DNA of 64,000 nt, from the NCBI RefSeq assembly GCF_040954835.1, contig NC_090697.1, positions 8,258,501 through 8,322,500 of the forward strand, read 5' to 3'. The DNA comes from Lepisosteus oculatus (lineage: Eukaryota > Chordata > Actinopteri > Semionotiformes > Lepisosteidae). The position numbers and the translations under genes are program-made. A model generated the notes under the pieces. It was not told where the DNA came from and did no database searches. It was given only the letters and a program-made list of their open reading frames with translations. How positions within the stretch are numbered: position 1 is the first letter of the stretch; each line of letters opens with the position of its first letter. Shown here in pieces: positions 12,241 through 51,800 of the stretch.

Positions 12241-13184
12241 ACTGGTTTGTTAATGCAGTTCAAGTGTCAGATTAGGCACAGCTTTAAAGTTTGGTGCGAG
12301 TTTGGTATGAGGCATAGTTGTGAGGTCAGTGACTGGCATTAGGATTTCTTTCAAGGTGATAAACCAAAGGTTCTGATGCAAAGTAATATAAAAAACCTAC
12401 AATCAACATGCTAATTTTTCCCTTTTATTTCTTGCTGACAATAACTGTGATTCATCCGACAATTAGAAGTCTTCTGGGCAACAGCAAAATGAGTTTGAAT
12501 AAATCTGGAGACATCATTTTCTAATTACACCACAGGACAATACTCTTGTACAGAATGTGTACAACTGGATAGGGGTTACGTTTACATACTGAAATAAACT
12601 GGGATTAAGTTGGGCTTTTTATTTTCAACGTTATTTTTTTTAATTGTAATAACTATTTTTGCATAAAAATTCAAAGATTTTATTTTTATTATAAACTCTT
12701 ATACTTTTTTTTAAACATTATTTAAGACCTATTTTGTGGCTTACTGTCATGGGTTTTATTTGCTATTTTCCAAATTTAAATACCTTAACAATAACATGAC
12801 CAAGCGCCTTCTGTCACGGTAATTATCTCTAGAATATTCCCAAAATTAATTTTGTGGTTGTGTCGCCAGGTTGTCTGATACTGTATTTGTAACAAAACGG
12901 TTGACTAAACAAAACTGCCAATTGAAATGATGCTTAACACTCGAATTTAATAAGGTTACAGTTTAAATACAGTATCCTAATATTGAATACTGGGGAATTT
13001 GTTTTGGGTAGTTTGAGCTAGCTAAATTTACGTGCAGAAATGCGTCATTTCGTCTGACAGTAACATAACAATTGTATTGGTAAAAACAAATCAACCTTAT
13101 TGGCTTTATTCAAAACCTTCTATCCACTCAAACTTACCAATGAGGGCATTTAAATTGGATCCCGGAAAAGCATTGTTCCATGGT

Positions 13185-13724
13185 GTCATGGGAGATGTAG
13201 TCCACGGCCGTCATCCATCCCGCTCAATTAGAGCAACAAAAAACTACAAACCCCACGGTTTCCAGCGGCTCACACGCATGCGCGTGGAGGCATTGTTGAA
13301 GTCTGACGTTGTCGGCGACGCCATGTTGCTTGTTTGAAAGGAAATAGGGAGTGCTGCTGCGGGTGATTTGCAGTTCAGGCTGGAATCCGTCTTCATCTGG
13401 GTTTTTGTTGCGTTTTAAACTGGGAGGAGAAACGCGGAAAAGCCTCGCAGCAGCTCCGCGAACGACAGGAGCTGGGTAGTGGAGACGGGGGACCACCGAG
13501 AAGGCAAAAAATACGAGGCTGTCTCCGCAGGACTCGTCTCCCCTGAGAGAAGTTAGAAGAGTCACCGGAGGGGTTGGCACTTTTTTTTTAGCCCTGTTTA
13601 TTTCCAGCTACGAGACGGGACTTCGCCCGCGTCTCGTTTTTTTTTATTTCCTTTGAATTATTTCAGTCCTAGCGGCGTTCTTCTTGTTGGTGCTGGTGGT
13701 GGTGGCAGCAGCCGGATCGCAGTC
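13185..13724 (+). promoter_or_regulatory. AKIRIN2 promoter and 5' UTR, CpG-rich
   Basis: Base composition changes abruptly from AT-rich to CpG-rich near 13190 and stays so until about 14650, spanning the start codon. No TATA box is evident, as usual for CpG-island promoters. Two copies of an ACTACA-type core lie in opposite orientation: GGGAGATGTAGT (minus-strand ACTACATCTCCC) ending at 13202, and ACTACAAACCCC at 13243-13254. They resemble the ACTACAATTCCC element bound by ZNF143/THAP11 at many housekeeping promoters. The transcription start is not visible from sequence; the 5' UTR probably begins downstream of these sites. Confidence 0.7.
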
Positions 13725-19601
<5,877 letters not shown>

Positions 19602-20270
19602 ATAACTGCTTATACTGGACTGCCAGTTCCCTTTCAATTGCTGCGGGCTGGGTATTTTTAGTGAAGACTTGTAGCAGTGCCATATTTCCCCTTTGGGCAC
19701 AGGCTGTTTCAAGCTTTTGTCAGTGGTAACCACTTCTTCAGCAACCGGTATTTGGAGTGCTCCCTGATGTTAATGTGTATATGGACCTCTGCTACCTACT
19801 ACTCTTACCAGTGGCCTCCTTATGTTTCATTTGCTGTATTAATATTGATTAGGCTTTTTTTCTGATTCCTTTTATAAACATATCTGGCATTCCAGAATCT
19901 GCCCTTCATTGATTTTTTTTGGGTGTGTGTATCATAAAGCAATGTAGTATGCCATGTAAGTTTAGCAGATATTTAGGCTGGGAAGGGGTGGGATGGTCAG
20001 AAGCCTGATGTTCGCATGTTTGCAGATGCCCTGGTTGTTGTTCCCCTCTTTCTGGATTCCAGGAGCCAAGGGTGGGCATTACTGCATGCTGGGGGACATT
20101 AATTGGGTTCACCGTTGGTTCAGTGATTTATATATTTTCCTTCTTAAGATACGTTTTTTATTTATTTTAGTAAATGTTTTTTCTGCATTTTTCATTGTAT
20201 CATTGTTTTACTGCCCATGTAGCATAATGGACTTAAGTTGGATAAAAATAAAATGTTTACATTTGATTGT
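19602..20270 (+). other. AKIRIN2 3' UTR with poly(A) signal
   Basis: The sequence after the stop holds no further coding exon. A canonical AATAAA at 20247-20252 is followed by a T/GT-rich stretch, marking the probable cleavage site near 20270. This gives a 3' UTR of about 670 bases. Confidence 0.7.
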
Positions 20271-21227
20271 GTTCTAAATATACAGCCTTCTTTCCTGTCA
20301 ATTCCAAAAGCATGTTTCTAAGACCTGATATGACTTAACTGATTTTCTTCTCCTGAGGGTTACAGGAGTGACCAGTGCAAAGACTAAAGTGGATTTTGCT
20401 TTTGCTTAGGAATCGGCAGCAGCACAGTCATTTTCAAGCTTAAGCACACAGCCAGTGCTAAGTGTGCTTTTATGCTGCTTATGTTAATGTAATTTGTGCT
20501 CTTGAGCACTTCATAATTCCAAACTTCTAGGGGGAGTCAGAATAAAAAGTACTCTTACAGTAACGGCATGTAACCTATGTTGGGTATATAGGCGACAATT
20601 ACCAATTTGCCCAAAGTGGTGGCCTTTAACCCAGCACAGCTGTGTCGTATGGATTTCATAGACCTGCATGGTAGAACAATTGTGTATCTGACGCAGGCTC
20701 TGAGATAGTCCTCCAACAGAACTGCAACTCTGGACTTTAAGCCCTGTCACATTCACAACCTTGAAATGTGGTCTCCTTGTTCACCACACAGAAATCCAGC
20801 TGATGGATCTGTTACGTGTTTCATGTTCTATGTTCTGTGACCTTTGCCTGGATAAGTGTAGTGAAAATTGATTTTTTTTTTAAATCCAGATGTTCATTTC
20901 AAATTTAAATAAATTAGAACTAATTATGCCCTCTGCTCGCTATCACTTTCACCAGTGACATGAGGAGCACAGTTAGGGGGAACTTGACCCTCCTACTCGT
21001 GTCTCACTCTGCTATCATGAAAAGGGAACTGAATAGCCATTGCAAAAAAAAAAAATTGCAAGACTGTTTTATGTTAGTGTTGGGGTTTTAAATGTTTGCC
21101 ATTTTTAAATTTACAATCTTGTTTTTTCATTACACAGAAATGTTAGGATTTAAATGTCAGTCCATGAATGTAAATGAGTTGGAACCTTCTCTAAATACAC
21201 TTCTCACCTGCTGCCACTAACATCCAT

Positions 21228-21310
21228 AGTGTCCGCCTGTCCATCTTCTGATTTATCCAATATGGGGTTGGGGGGGCAGAGTCTATCCTGGTCAGCTCAC
21301 CCCTTTGCAC
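21228..21310 (-). repeat. LINE/L2-like tail fragment
   Basis: Reads as CCATCTTCTGATTTATCCA followed by CAGAGTCTATCCTGGTCAGC, a diverged version of the 'ccatccattttctaa ... ggagcctatcccggca' tail common to fish L2/CR1-like elements. Confidence 0.4.
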
Positions 21311-22139
21311 CAGGGATGGAGTTTATTCAAGCAGATGTGAATAAAATGCTGCTAAACTACATACTTTTTCTGTAGCCACACTTCTGAGCTGTATTGTAGC
21401 CAAGACCAAAGCTGGGTAGTAGATGCCAAAGTCTAAAAACTATGTTCATGATTATATCTTTTAAACCAGAATTTTCATAGTAACAGCTATGTGTGATTTT
21501 AGTGGATAAAGTGGTGGTTAAATAGGGTGGAATTGTAGTTTCAATATTTTTCAATGACTCAGACTTAAAAAGTGCACTAAAAATTGGTCCCCGGCATTAC
21601 AAAAACTAAATTTATCATGAGAAATGTTTCAAGTTATTCAAGTGCGATGAAGCCTCTACTCAAACCTTCAACCAATTTAGTCAATTTATGAACACAAATT
21701 TCAAAACCAGTACCTAATGAAGGAGAAATGTGCGCCTCCAAAACTTTCAACAGATATGACAGCTGAGAGTTGTTATTTTGTCCATTACATTCTGAGTATT
21801 CTCCCTTTATTCTTCATTAACTGGCTTGTATTGATTTCTCAGAGCAGTTAAATGCAGCCACTGCAGAGAATATGTACCATAATATTCCCTTCTCCCTCTC
21901 TCAGTGCTGAGCATAGTAAGCACACTGAGACAGCAAGCGGATGTCTGGCCCAATGGATGTGAAAGTATCAAATCGCACATGAGCAGTATCGGTATTAATC
22001 ACATAGTGCCAGACAGAAACTTTTCATTCTGAGCAGGATAGATTACAGTAGGTTTTGACAGTAAACAAGAACGATGGTACCAAAACAGTTAATCCAATTT
22101 AAGAATATTTGAAGTGACAGAACCATCTGAAACACCCTT

Positions 22140-22292
22140 CTGGCTATGGAGGGTACAGGTACATGTTTGCCCTGCGATGGACTGGCATCCCATCCAGGGT
22201 GGATCCTGCCTTGCACCTGTTGCTTGTCAGGGTAGGTTCTGGCTTCCCCTGCACCCCCGTACAGCGGTTTAGAAAATGGATGGAATTTCAGT
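22140..22292 (+). mobile_element. L2/CR1-like LINE or SINE 3' tail
   Basis: Contains CCCTGCGATGGACTGGCATC, CATCCAGGGTGGATCCTGCC and the end GCGGTTTAGAAAATGGATGG, a well-known dispersed tail in fish genomes, shared by L2-clade LINEs and SINEs that use their machinery. It is 3' truncated or diverged after ATGGATGG. Confidence 0.75.
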
Positions 22293-23080
22293 GGAACACA
22301 CTCTAATCCGATGTCAATGCAGTTTTCCTTTCATGCCCACCCTAACTGCCCGGTGCATGGACTTCATTTCCAGAGAGCTGGCCCAGGTGGCGCTGTACCT
22401 GAAGGAACTCCCACGGTCTGTGGAACCACAGCTGAGCCAAGCCTTAATGGTGGAAAGGGCCCTGTCTGTCACTTTGATCAACCAAAAGTAAAACACTTTT
22501 CTGAGCGAAGGAGATGTTAAGTAGCTAGAACCACTTGGGCAATACAGTTGGACAAATGCTCCACACAAAGGCCTCGAGATAGACCAGAACAAGGGATTCC
22601 ACGTTTTCTTTTTTAGATTTCAACACTTTCAGCCTTCATCGACATATAGCACATCTATACTTCATGAGAGCCACCTCAGAAAAATATCGAAAAAGGTATT
22701 GCACTGTAGCGCATTTGTTTGGATCCAGCTGCTTGTAAATACTGTTTTTCAGCTAAAGAGAGCACGAATTAATGATCTAGAGGGGGATAGTTTGTCCCTG
22801 GAAAAGGATTTGTTGCATCCCTCCTGCAGAGACACGGTTTTAATTCTTGCCAAACCGCTTTTAGTTCTTAACGTGTTGTGTATTTTACATCATTTGCGGA
22901 GTTACAACACGAAGGACACCACAGAGGCGATTTTTTCTGGTTTAATATGAATAGAAAAGTAGGCAGGTTATTTCAATGGAATTATTTTCATCGTTTTAAT
23001 GTAAAGAAAAAAACCCGAATAGCATGGCATCCTGCCCGTGACGAAGTATTTTCTGAGTGTGTGGGGAGAAAACGTCTGGG

Positions 23081-23086
23081 TTTATT
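23081..23086 (-). other. ORC3 poly(A) signal
   Basis: AATAAA on the minus strand, 39 bases after the ORC3 stop codon. If used, the 3' UTR is only about 60 bases. Longer alternatives further downstream cannot be excluded. Confidence 0.5.
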
Positions 23087-23124
23087 ATATCCAGTACCGA
23101 AGGGGGGCGGGGGGCTACAGCGGC

Positions 23125-45594
<22,470 letters not shown>

Positions 45595-45887
45595 CTGTAA
45601 GCTCTTTTAGCCTTAAAAAGAAAACCAACCCGTCTCTCAAAAATGAGCAGCGCAAACGTGTTTTCCCGCGGTAGTGACGTATGAGGTCACGGTGGGCGGA
45701 TTCGGAGACGGAGCGCTTTCATTGGCCGAAATACAGACGTAAACGTAAGTTCGAAGGTCAGATAAGACGCAAATCGGAAGCATGGACTGAAAGTCATCTA
45801 CAGTATCTCAAACAGAAAATGAGTTAGGATGTATATAGCAATCAGAAAAATTACAATATTCTATTCAATCTGATTTTCATTTTACAC
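45595..45887. promoter_or_regulatory. Bidirectional ORC3/RARS2 promoter
   Basis: Only 293 bases separate the ORC3 start codon (minus, 45594) from the RARS2 start codon (plus, 45888). The centre is CpG-enriched and TATA-less. Visible motifs: an E2F-type TTTCCCGC at 45662-45669, a CRE-like TGACGTA at 45675-45681, a GC box GGGCGG at 45694-45699, and an inverted CCAAT box (ATTGG) at 45721-45725. An E2F site suits a replication gene. The motifs are seen; their use is inferred. Confidence 0.8.
45782..45873 (+). promoter_or_regulatory. Three short upstream ORFs in the probable RARS2 leader
   Basis: Upstream of the RARS2 ATG lie ATG GAC TGA (45782-45790), ATG AGT TAG (45819-45827), and a 14-codon frame from 45829 to a TGA at 45871-45873. 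If transcription starts before 45782 all three would be in the mRNA leader. The RARS2 ATG itself has C at -3 and G at +4, so leaky scanning or reinitiation would matter. Function is inference. Confidence 0.5.
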
Positions 45888-48800
45888 ATGGCTTGCTATT
45901 TCAGACGAACGATTGCATCAAAGGTAGTTCTCTGTAGTTATACCTCTAAGTTTAGATGTTGGTGTCAAAGTCATATTTGTATGCACGACTGACATTCGTG
46001 TTTTGTTTTTCTTTTTGCTGGTATTTAGCAGGCATACAAGTGTGCCTCTGTCGTCTAACTTTTCCTTGTTATTGTAAATAATTTAGTGACGCATAACTGA
46101 AATGTCTTAGATTGTAAAATTGTAAGTTATAGGAGATTAGAATTTACAATGTTGTTCTCTGTCAAGGTTACTGTAAAGAAATTGCTTGTGCACGTTGTAA
46201 TACTTGCGCTTTCTGATTTAGCTATCCAAGGTCCTGGGGTCATCAGAGGAGTCCTTCATTGCAGCAGTGTCGGCTGTCCCTGTCTCAAAAAAACAGTTAA
46301 GTGTGTCCCTCTGTCTGCTCACACTCCAGGTTGAGTTTGCCATCAGTCAGTCAGCACTCGTTCACTTTTTTTGTCCTGCACCGTGAATTAATGAACACAT
46401 CTCGCGTTCCCGGAATATCTGCTTCTGCCCACTGTTGCTCCTGGCTGCGGATGTCTTTCCCTCGGAGTTTCATGCTGACACAACCTCAGACCCCGTTACT
46501 CGGGAAGAATCAGCAAGTTGGGCTGTCTTGCTCACTACATGGACCTGAACAATCACCCCTCTTCCATAGTCACTGAAGTGTCTTCTTGCACCTATTCGAA
46601 CCGTCATTACAGACAACCAGGCCCGTCCAGGACTTCTGTACATAACACTAAGCATTCTGCCTTGTTATTTGATTAATTGATCTTCCAGTGCGGAAGCCCT
46701 TGATTGAGATCCCCCATTTATTTATTTTTTGTCCACTCTTTTTTGTAGTATTTTCTGTAACTTTTCATTTACTATTTTAAGGGCCTTCAACAGCAAGTTT
46801 AGAATTGCTGTGCTGTTTTCCAGGCAGTCCCCTGATTTCCGTGTGTCTGTGAGTTCCCTGGTGCAGAATGGCCTGCTCCAGTCTGCGGGGGATATCCAGA
46901 CTCGGACAGAACTGCTTGCTCAACAGGTATTGACCATAGTGCTCCACACATAGGTGATCCCTCAGCTGTGGGATAAATACATAAAAGAGGGATGGGACTG
47001 ATCTATTTAAAGCTGTGAATTGGAAGAGCAGTTTTTCATGAATAATTTGTACTGACTATGTCTGCGCATTGTGATGTGTTATCTGACCTGAAATCTAATG
47101 TTCTTAATTTCTTAATACCTGAATCTTTCAAGCAATTGTTTGGTCTTCAGCTTCCCCAGCAGTTACAAATTCAGAAGAAAAACACCTATTTCTTTAACCC
47201 AAAAAAGGTGGAATGCAAATTATTGCCCCACCCACAGATTAAAAGATGCCTGAAGTTCAAGAGGCATAAATCCATCCATTTTCTAATTTATTCAGCATAG
47301 AGTTGAAGGGGAGCTGGAGCCTATCCTGGCAAGCAAGAGACAGACCTAATCATGTTAATAAATAATTTTAATTTGTGTTGTGCTTTCATTAACATTCAGA
47401 AGGATGAATTTATTTTAGATAGAAAGACGTTTGTCCATCTGTTTTAAGTAAATGCATTATATCATTTAACTCATATTTTTGTTCTTTTAGATAAAGAGAG
47501 ACAGTGTGGTTGAAGATGTTGGAGTTGGCACTGGAGTAATCCATTTTAAAATAAACCGAGCACTCTTGGCAGAGGTGAATCTTACTAGTCTTTACTGGGT
47601 TTTTAAGAACTTTGGTAATTTATCAATTTTTGGAAATGCTGAGGTGTAGATAACACATCTATTGCTTTGTGTCCTTATTGACACTTTGAAGGATGCAGTT
47701 GGATGGTTATTGATGTAACATTCCTCCATTCTCAGGACCATGATCTGAGGTATAAAATTAACTTTCTAGCAAACAAAAGAGAAAGATGTACGTGTAGCAA
47801 GTGGACTCTCCTTGTCTCTTAGCTCTCAAATATTCTTGAATGTTTAAGTATTTGTCTTTAATTGAAATCTGAATGTGCTGTTGTGCTTAATCACACAGTT
47901 GAATGAGCTGATGGGATTATTGGACATGAAACTACAGAACAGAACTACAAAACAGCTACAACCATTATATTCCTTTGATTATTAGTGTGGGTGAAAAAAG
48001 TGAAACACTGGAGCTGTTTTAGTTTCATATTCTTTAAAATCCACATATAAATCGCTGTTTTTTGACAGCATTGCTTCTTACTCTATGTTATCCAGGAAAC
48101 AAGCGCTGCTAACGCTGGCTTGCATCAGCAAAATAGTGTTGGTTTCGAGGTCCTGGCCTGCCTTGAGTAGTTATGAGATCGGGCATGAAGGTCATAATGT
48201 TGCTGTCAAAGTGAAGTGATCTTGCACTGGAACAAAATCATGTATTTTCCAAATGAATACAGCTACAGTACTTAATTGTAACCAATTAAGTACTGGCTTT
48301 GAAAACCAGAAGTGGTCAGATATTTAGAAAGTAATGTAAAGAATCCCCTGAGCAGAATTCATCAAGTTCCAAGATGACAAAACTGTTATTGTGATGTGCC
48401 GTTTTTTAAGCCAGATAGACATTTGTGTGTGTCATGGGCACTGATACAATACACAGAGGAAAGTTTTCAATAAAAATTAGAAGAATATGTGAAATATAGC
48501 AATATGATGCACCAGACAATATGGGGTTTTGTCCTTCAGTCATTCTGTGATCCAACTTGGGCTTTCTTGAGAAATTAACCCCTACGAGTGAAAGACACCT
48601 CAAGTTCTTATGCTCACAGAATAGAATTTAAGGGAAGGTAGTATAGGAAATGTGTTTAGATGAGATTGGGCAGTAAGGTAACCCCTTTGACATTATGCCA
48701 GTAAAGTTTTGTAATAAATGTGTAGCTCTTAAATCAGAGAAATCCACGTGTTTTCATTTTTTTAGGGAAAGGAAGGAAAATAAAGCTAAAAGTAATATTA

Positions 48801-51800
48801 TCATATAATCAAGCCTTTGTGGAGCTTTTCTAGAAAATTCAGGATTGAGACTCTAGAAAAATATATAAAGCTAGTGATGCACATAGTAGTTGTCTTCGGT
48901 TGCAAGGCATCTACACTGATTTTTTTTATGTCTCGTTTGTCTCGTTTTGTTAGAAGGTTTTACAGGAGATATCCATCAAAGGTTCAGATTTTGGCGTGAA
49001 AAGTGAACTTTTTAATCAGCAGCAAAAAGGGAAAAAAACCGTGGTAGAATTCAGGTGGGTGATTTTCCTCCTTATGATATTTTAGACTCCCGACTCGTAC
49101 AATACATCTTACTGTTGACTGACAGAGAAAACAATACTGCTGACACCCAAGCTCAGTGACCTCATGTGGGCTTGTTAGAATCCACATTGTAGGCACTTCG
49201 AAATACTAATTAAAAGCTAGTTAGTGTACTTCCTACACTCCAGCAAAGCCAGCACACGACATAGTCATTCTCCCTTTCTTCTGCATTTTTCGGTTCAGTT
49301 AACACTTTACCAACACCAAACTCCACAATAAAATGTTCGTACCATTTACGGAGAGTACCAATACAGAGAACATTTTAGTGTGTGGAGAGATTAACGTAAT
49401 GCAGAACATCAGAAATAAGACAATGTCTCCACTTGTCAGATTAACCACTTGCTTCTTAACTGAGTCAGTTTCTGTTTCCTTATTTTGCTTAGTTCCCTTT
49501 CTGTTAAGAGGAAAAAAATTGCTTGTCTTGGTTGTAAATTGCCTGTGGTGTAAATGAATGAATCTGTGGAATGTCTTCTGTCCTGATCGCCCTTTCTCCT
49601 CGTGATCGTGATTTGTCACATTTTTGTTTCACAGTTCACCGAATATTGCAAAAAAGTTCCATGCTGGACATCTGCGCTCTACCATCATCGGTAAGGCTTC
49701 TGCAGATATTAAAATCTTCTCCCAGTGATGAGAGTGTTGGTCCTGGGCTTCCAGAGGCTGTTCTGTTTTCAGAACCACCTGGGCCCAAATTATTGCATCC
49801 ATTCCATCATTCTCTTACCAAGCCCGTTTCAAGCTGTTAACCATTGCGGATTTAACAGTGCAAACAGAACATGAAAGAAGTTGACACAGCAGGTAAACAA
49901 TTACCTACAATACTTTAGCTTGGGTTTAGACTACCTAGATCAAATGCAGTATCTTTTATTTTCACAGCTATTGACCTCCTTAATTTGGATAATTGATTAC
50001 ATATTTTACTTTATATATAGTATATCTTTTTTTCATCATATATAAATGTTTCTTATTTAATAGGTTCATGTTGTGTTGGATGTATTGTGTATTGTGTTAT
50101 GTCTTTCAACTGCCTGCAAAGCAAATTTCCCATCTGGTACAATGCAAGTAAAAGTAAAGTAGCATATTACAACTCTGGCCTTTGTCCTTCCACTGCCTAC
50201 TTAGGTGAACAGCACTCATCACAAACCTCATCTCCTTCTGTTCTTATTTAAACACTACTGTCAAGATGAGCAACACAGGTGAAGGGGTCATCATTGAGCC
50301 CTTGCTTAGTGGATCAACGTCACACGCTCACTACATGGGTGTTTCTTGGAAAGAGACGGAAAAGTTTAATGTGTTTTCACGCCAGTAGGGGACAGGCTTC
50401 TCATGGGAAATCAGCTCGTTCATTAATCCCCAGGCTGTTCCTGAACTATTGGTTAAGAGTCTGTGGCAATGGGAGTTTCTATAAATAGCTTTTGCTTAAT
50501 GAAAGATGACTGAATGTGTAATCCATAAAAGGTTGCTAAACATATTTAAAAAAAAATGTGAGAGATTTCACTCAGTTTTTGACGTTAGCATGCATTCCGT
50601 TTTCCACAGGTAACTTCATAGCTAACCTTAAGGAAGTCCTGGGCAACTGCGTCATTAGGATTAATTATCTGGGTGATTGGGGAATGCAGTTTGGTGAGTG
50701 CAAATACATTTTTCTATTCGCTATTCAGAGCACCAGATGAAAAGTTCAAAGGCTCACGGTTGAAACACCCGAAGGCACATCTTTGCGAGTTCTTGCGGGC
50801 ATTTGCAACAAGAAGAGCAAGGTTTTGGGTCATGCACACCAGACATCCTCCTGCTTTGTTCTCAGGAAATTGAGCTTGAAACAAAAATCCCGCTTTTACT
50901 GGGGGTGTGTCTTATACAAGAAGAGAGAGGAGTTAAGGCCAAATAGCATTTCATAGCAAAGTGGTTTGAGTTTTGAGGTCTGCGTTTTCTTTTTTCTTTT
51001 TTTCAATCAATAGCTTTTACAAAGGTTAAAGGTTTTAAAAACAATTAGCACTTTTTTTTCCTATCATTTCCATTTGCTTTGATTGTCAATGTGTGACATA
51101 GTTGAAGGCTTTTCAACTTGTAGAAAGAACCCATGGAAGTGACTTGGGATATTTATATCGGGAACTCGATATCCGTGTCGAGACACTGAGCACTCCTCTG
51201 GAAGAACCCCATTCTCAAGGATCTCTAGAACATGAATCCTCAGCATAGTAAAGGTTACAAGTGAGAGGAGTCCATTTGGTTAAGCTGTCTGTCGCTCCTT
51301 TGGCTGACAATAGCTAATTGATCTGATTGTATTGTATTGTATTATTGTTATTGGATCATTCGTTACACTGTGCTGTGTTGACTGTGTTAAGCTGCTGTTG
51401 CACTGCAGTTTCCCTCACGGGATCAGTAAAATATCTCTCTATCTCATCCATCTGTTCATGAAAGTGTCAGTGTACGGGCTTCCCCAGTGTGACTTGTTTC
51501 AAACAGTGCGTAGAGGAAGGACTGTTGGTCTCCACAGTGAAAATAGTGACATTTGACATTGAACAGTTTTTTAAAAAGCTGTTTTACTGTTGTGCAGAAC
51601 AGAATTCCAATAATTTCAGTAAGATATCTAATATTTGATCATTGTAACCCTATTGGTACATCTCAAAGTATCTGAAAGCAGTCATGCTGTATCAGTTTTA
51701 ATGACTGAAAAGATAACTTTGCTTGCAAGGTTTTTTTTAAGAACCACAAGTCAAGGTTTTCAGATGTGTATGTGTGTATACTGTATTAATTGGTCACAAT

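Larger units (their letters stand above)
5786..13180. other. CNR1-AKIRIN2 intergenic region
   Basis: I find no supported gene here. In mammals SPACA1 occupies this interval, but none of the open frames on either strand looks like it; all are short, without a family signature. The region holds a LINE 3' end (6860-7232), a related LINE fragment (7590-7700), a partial 5S-derived SINE (8440-8600), a possible dispersed repeat (9601-9815), a family A retroposon (10127-10222) and a degenerate GTTAGG-like patch (12170-12240). The rest is unannotated AT-rich DNA. Confidence 0.6.
20271..23080. other. AKIRIN2-ORC3 convergent intergenic gap
   Basis: Separates two genes that are transcribed toward each other. 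It holds two LINE-tail-like segments (21228-21310 and 22140-22292) and otherwise unremarkable AT-rich DNA. Open frames of 70 to 90 codons around 22280-22600 show no family signature and overlap each other on both strands, so I do not call a gene. Confidence 0.6.

Noticed and set aside
46782-46926. A longer RARS2 exon 3 starting at 46782
   Set aside because: The frame is open back to 46782, but the acceptor at 46823 matches the human exon boundary, and exon 2 at 46222-46295 supplies the missing residues (LSKVLG to AVPVSKK).
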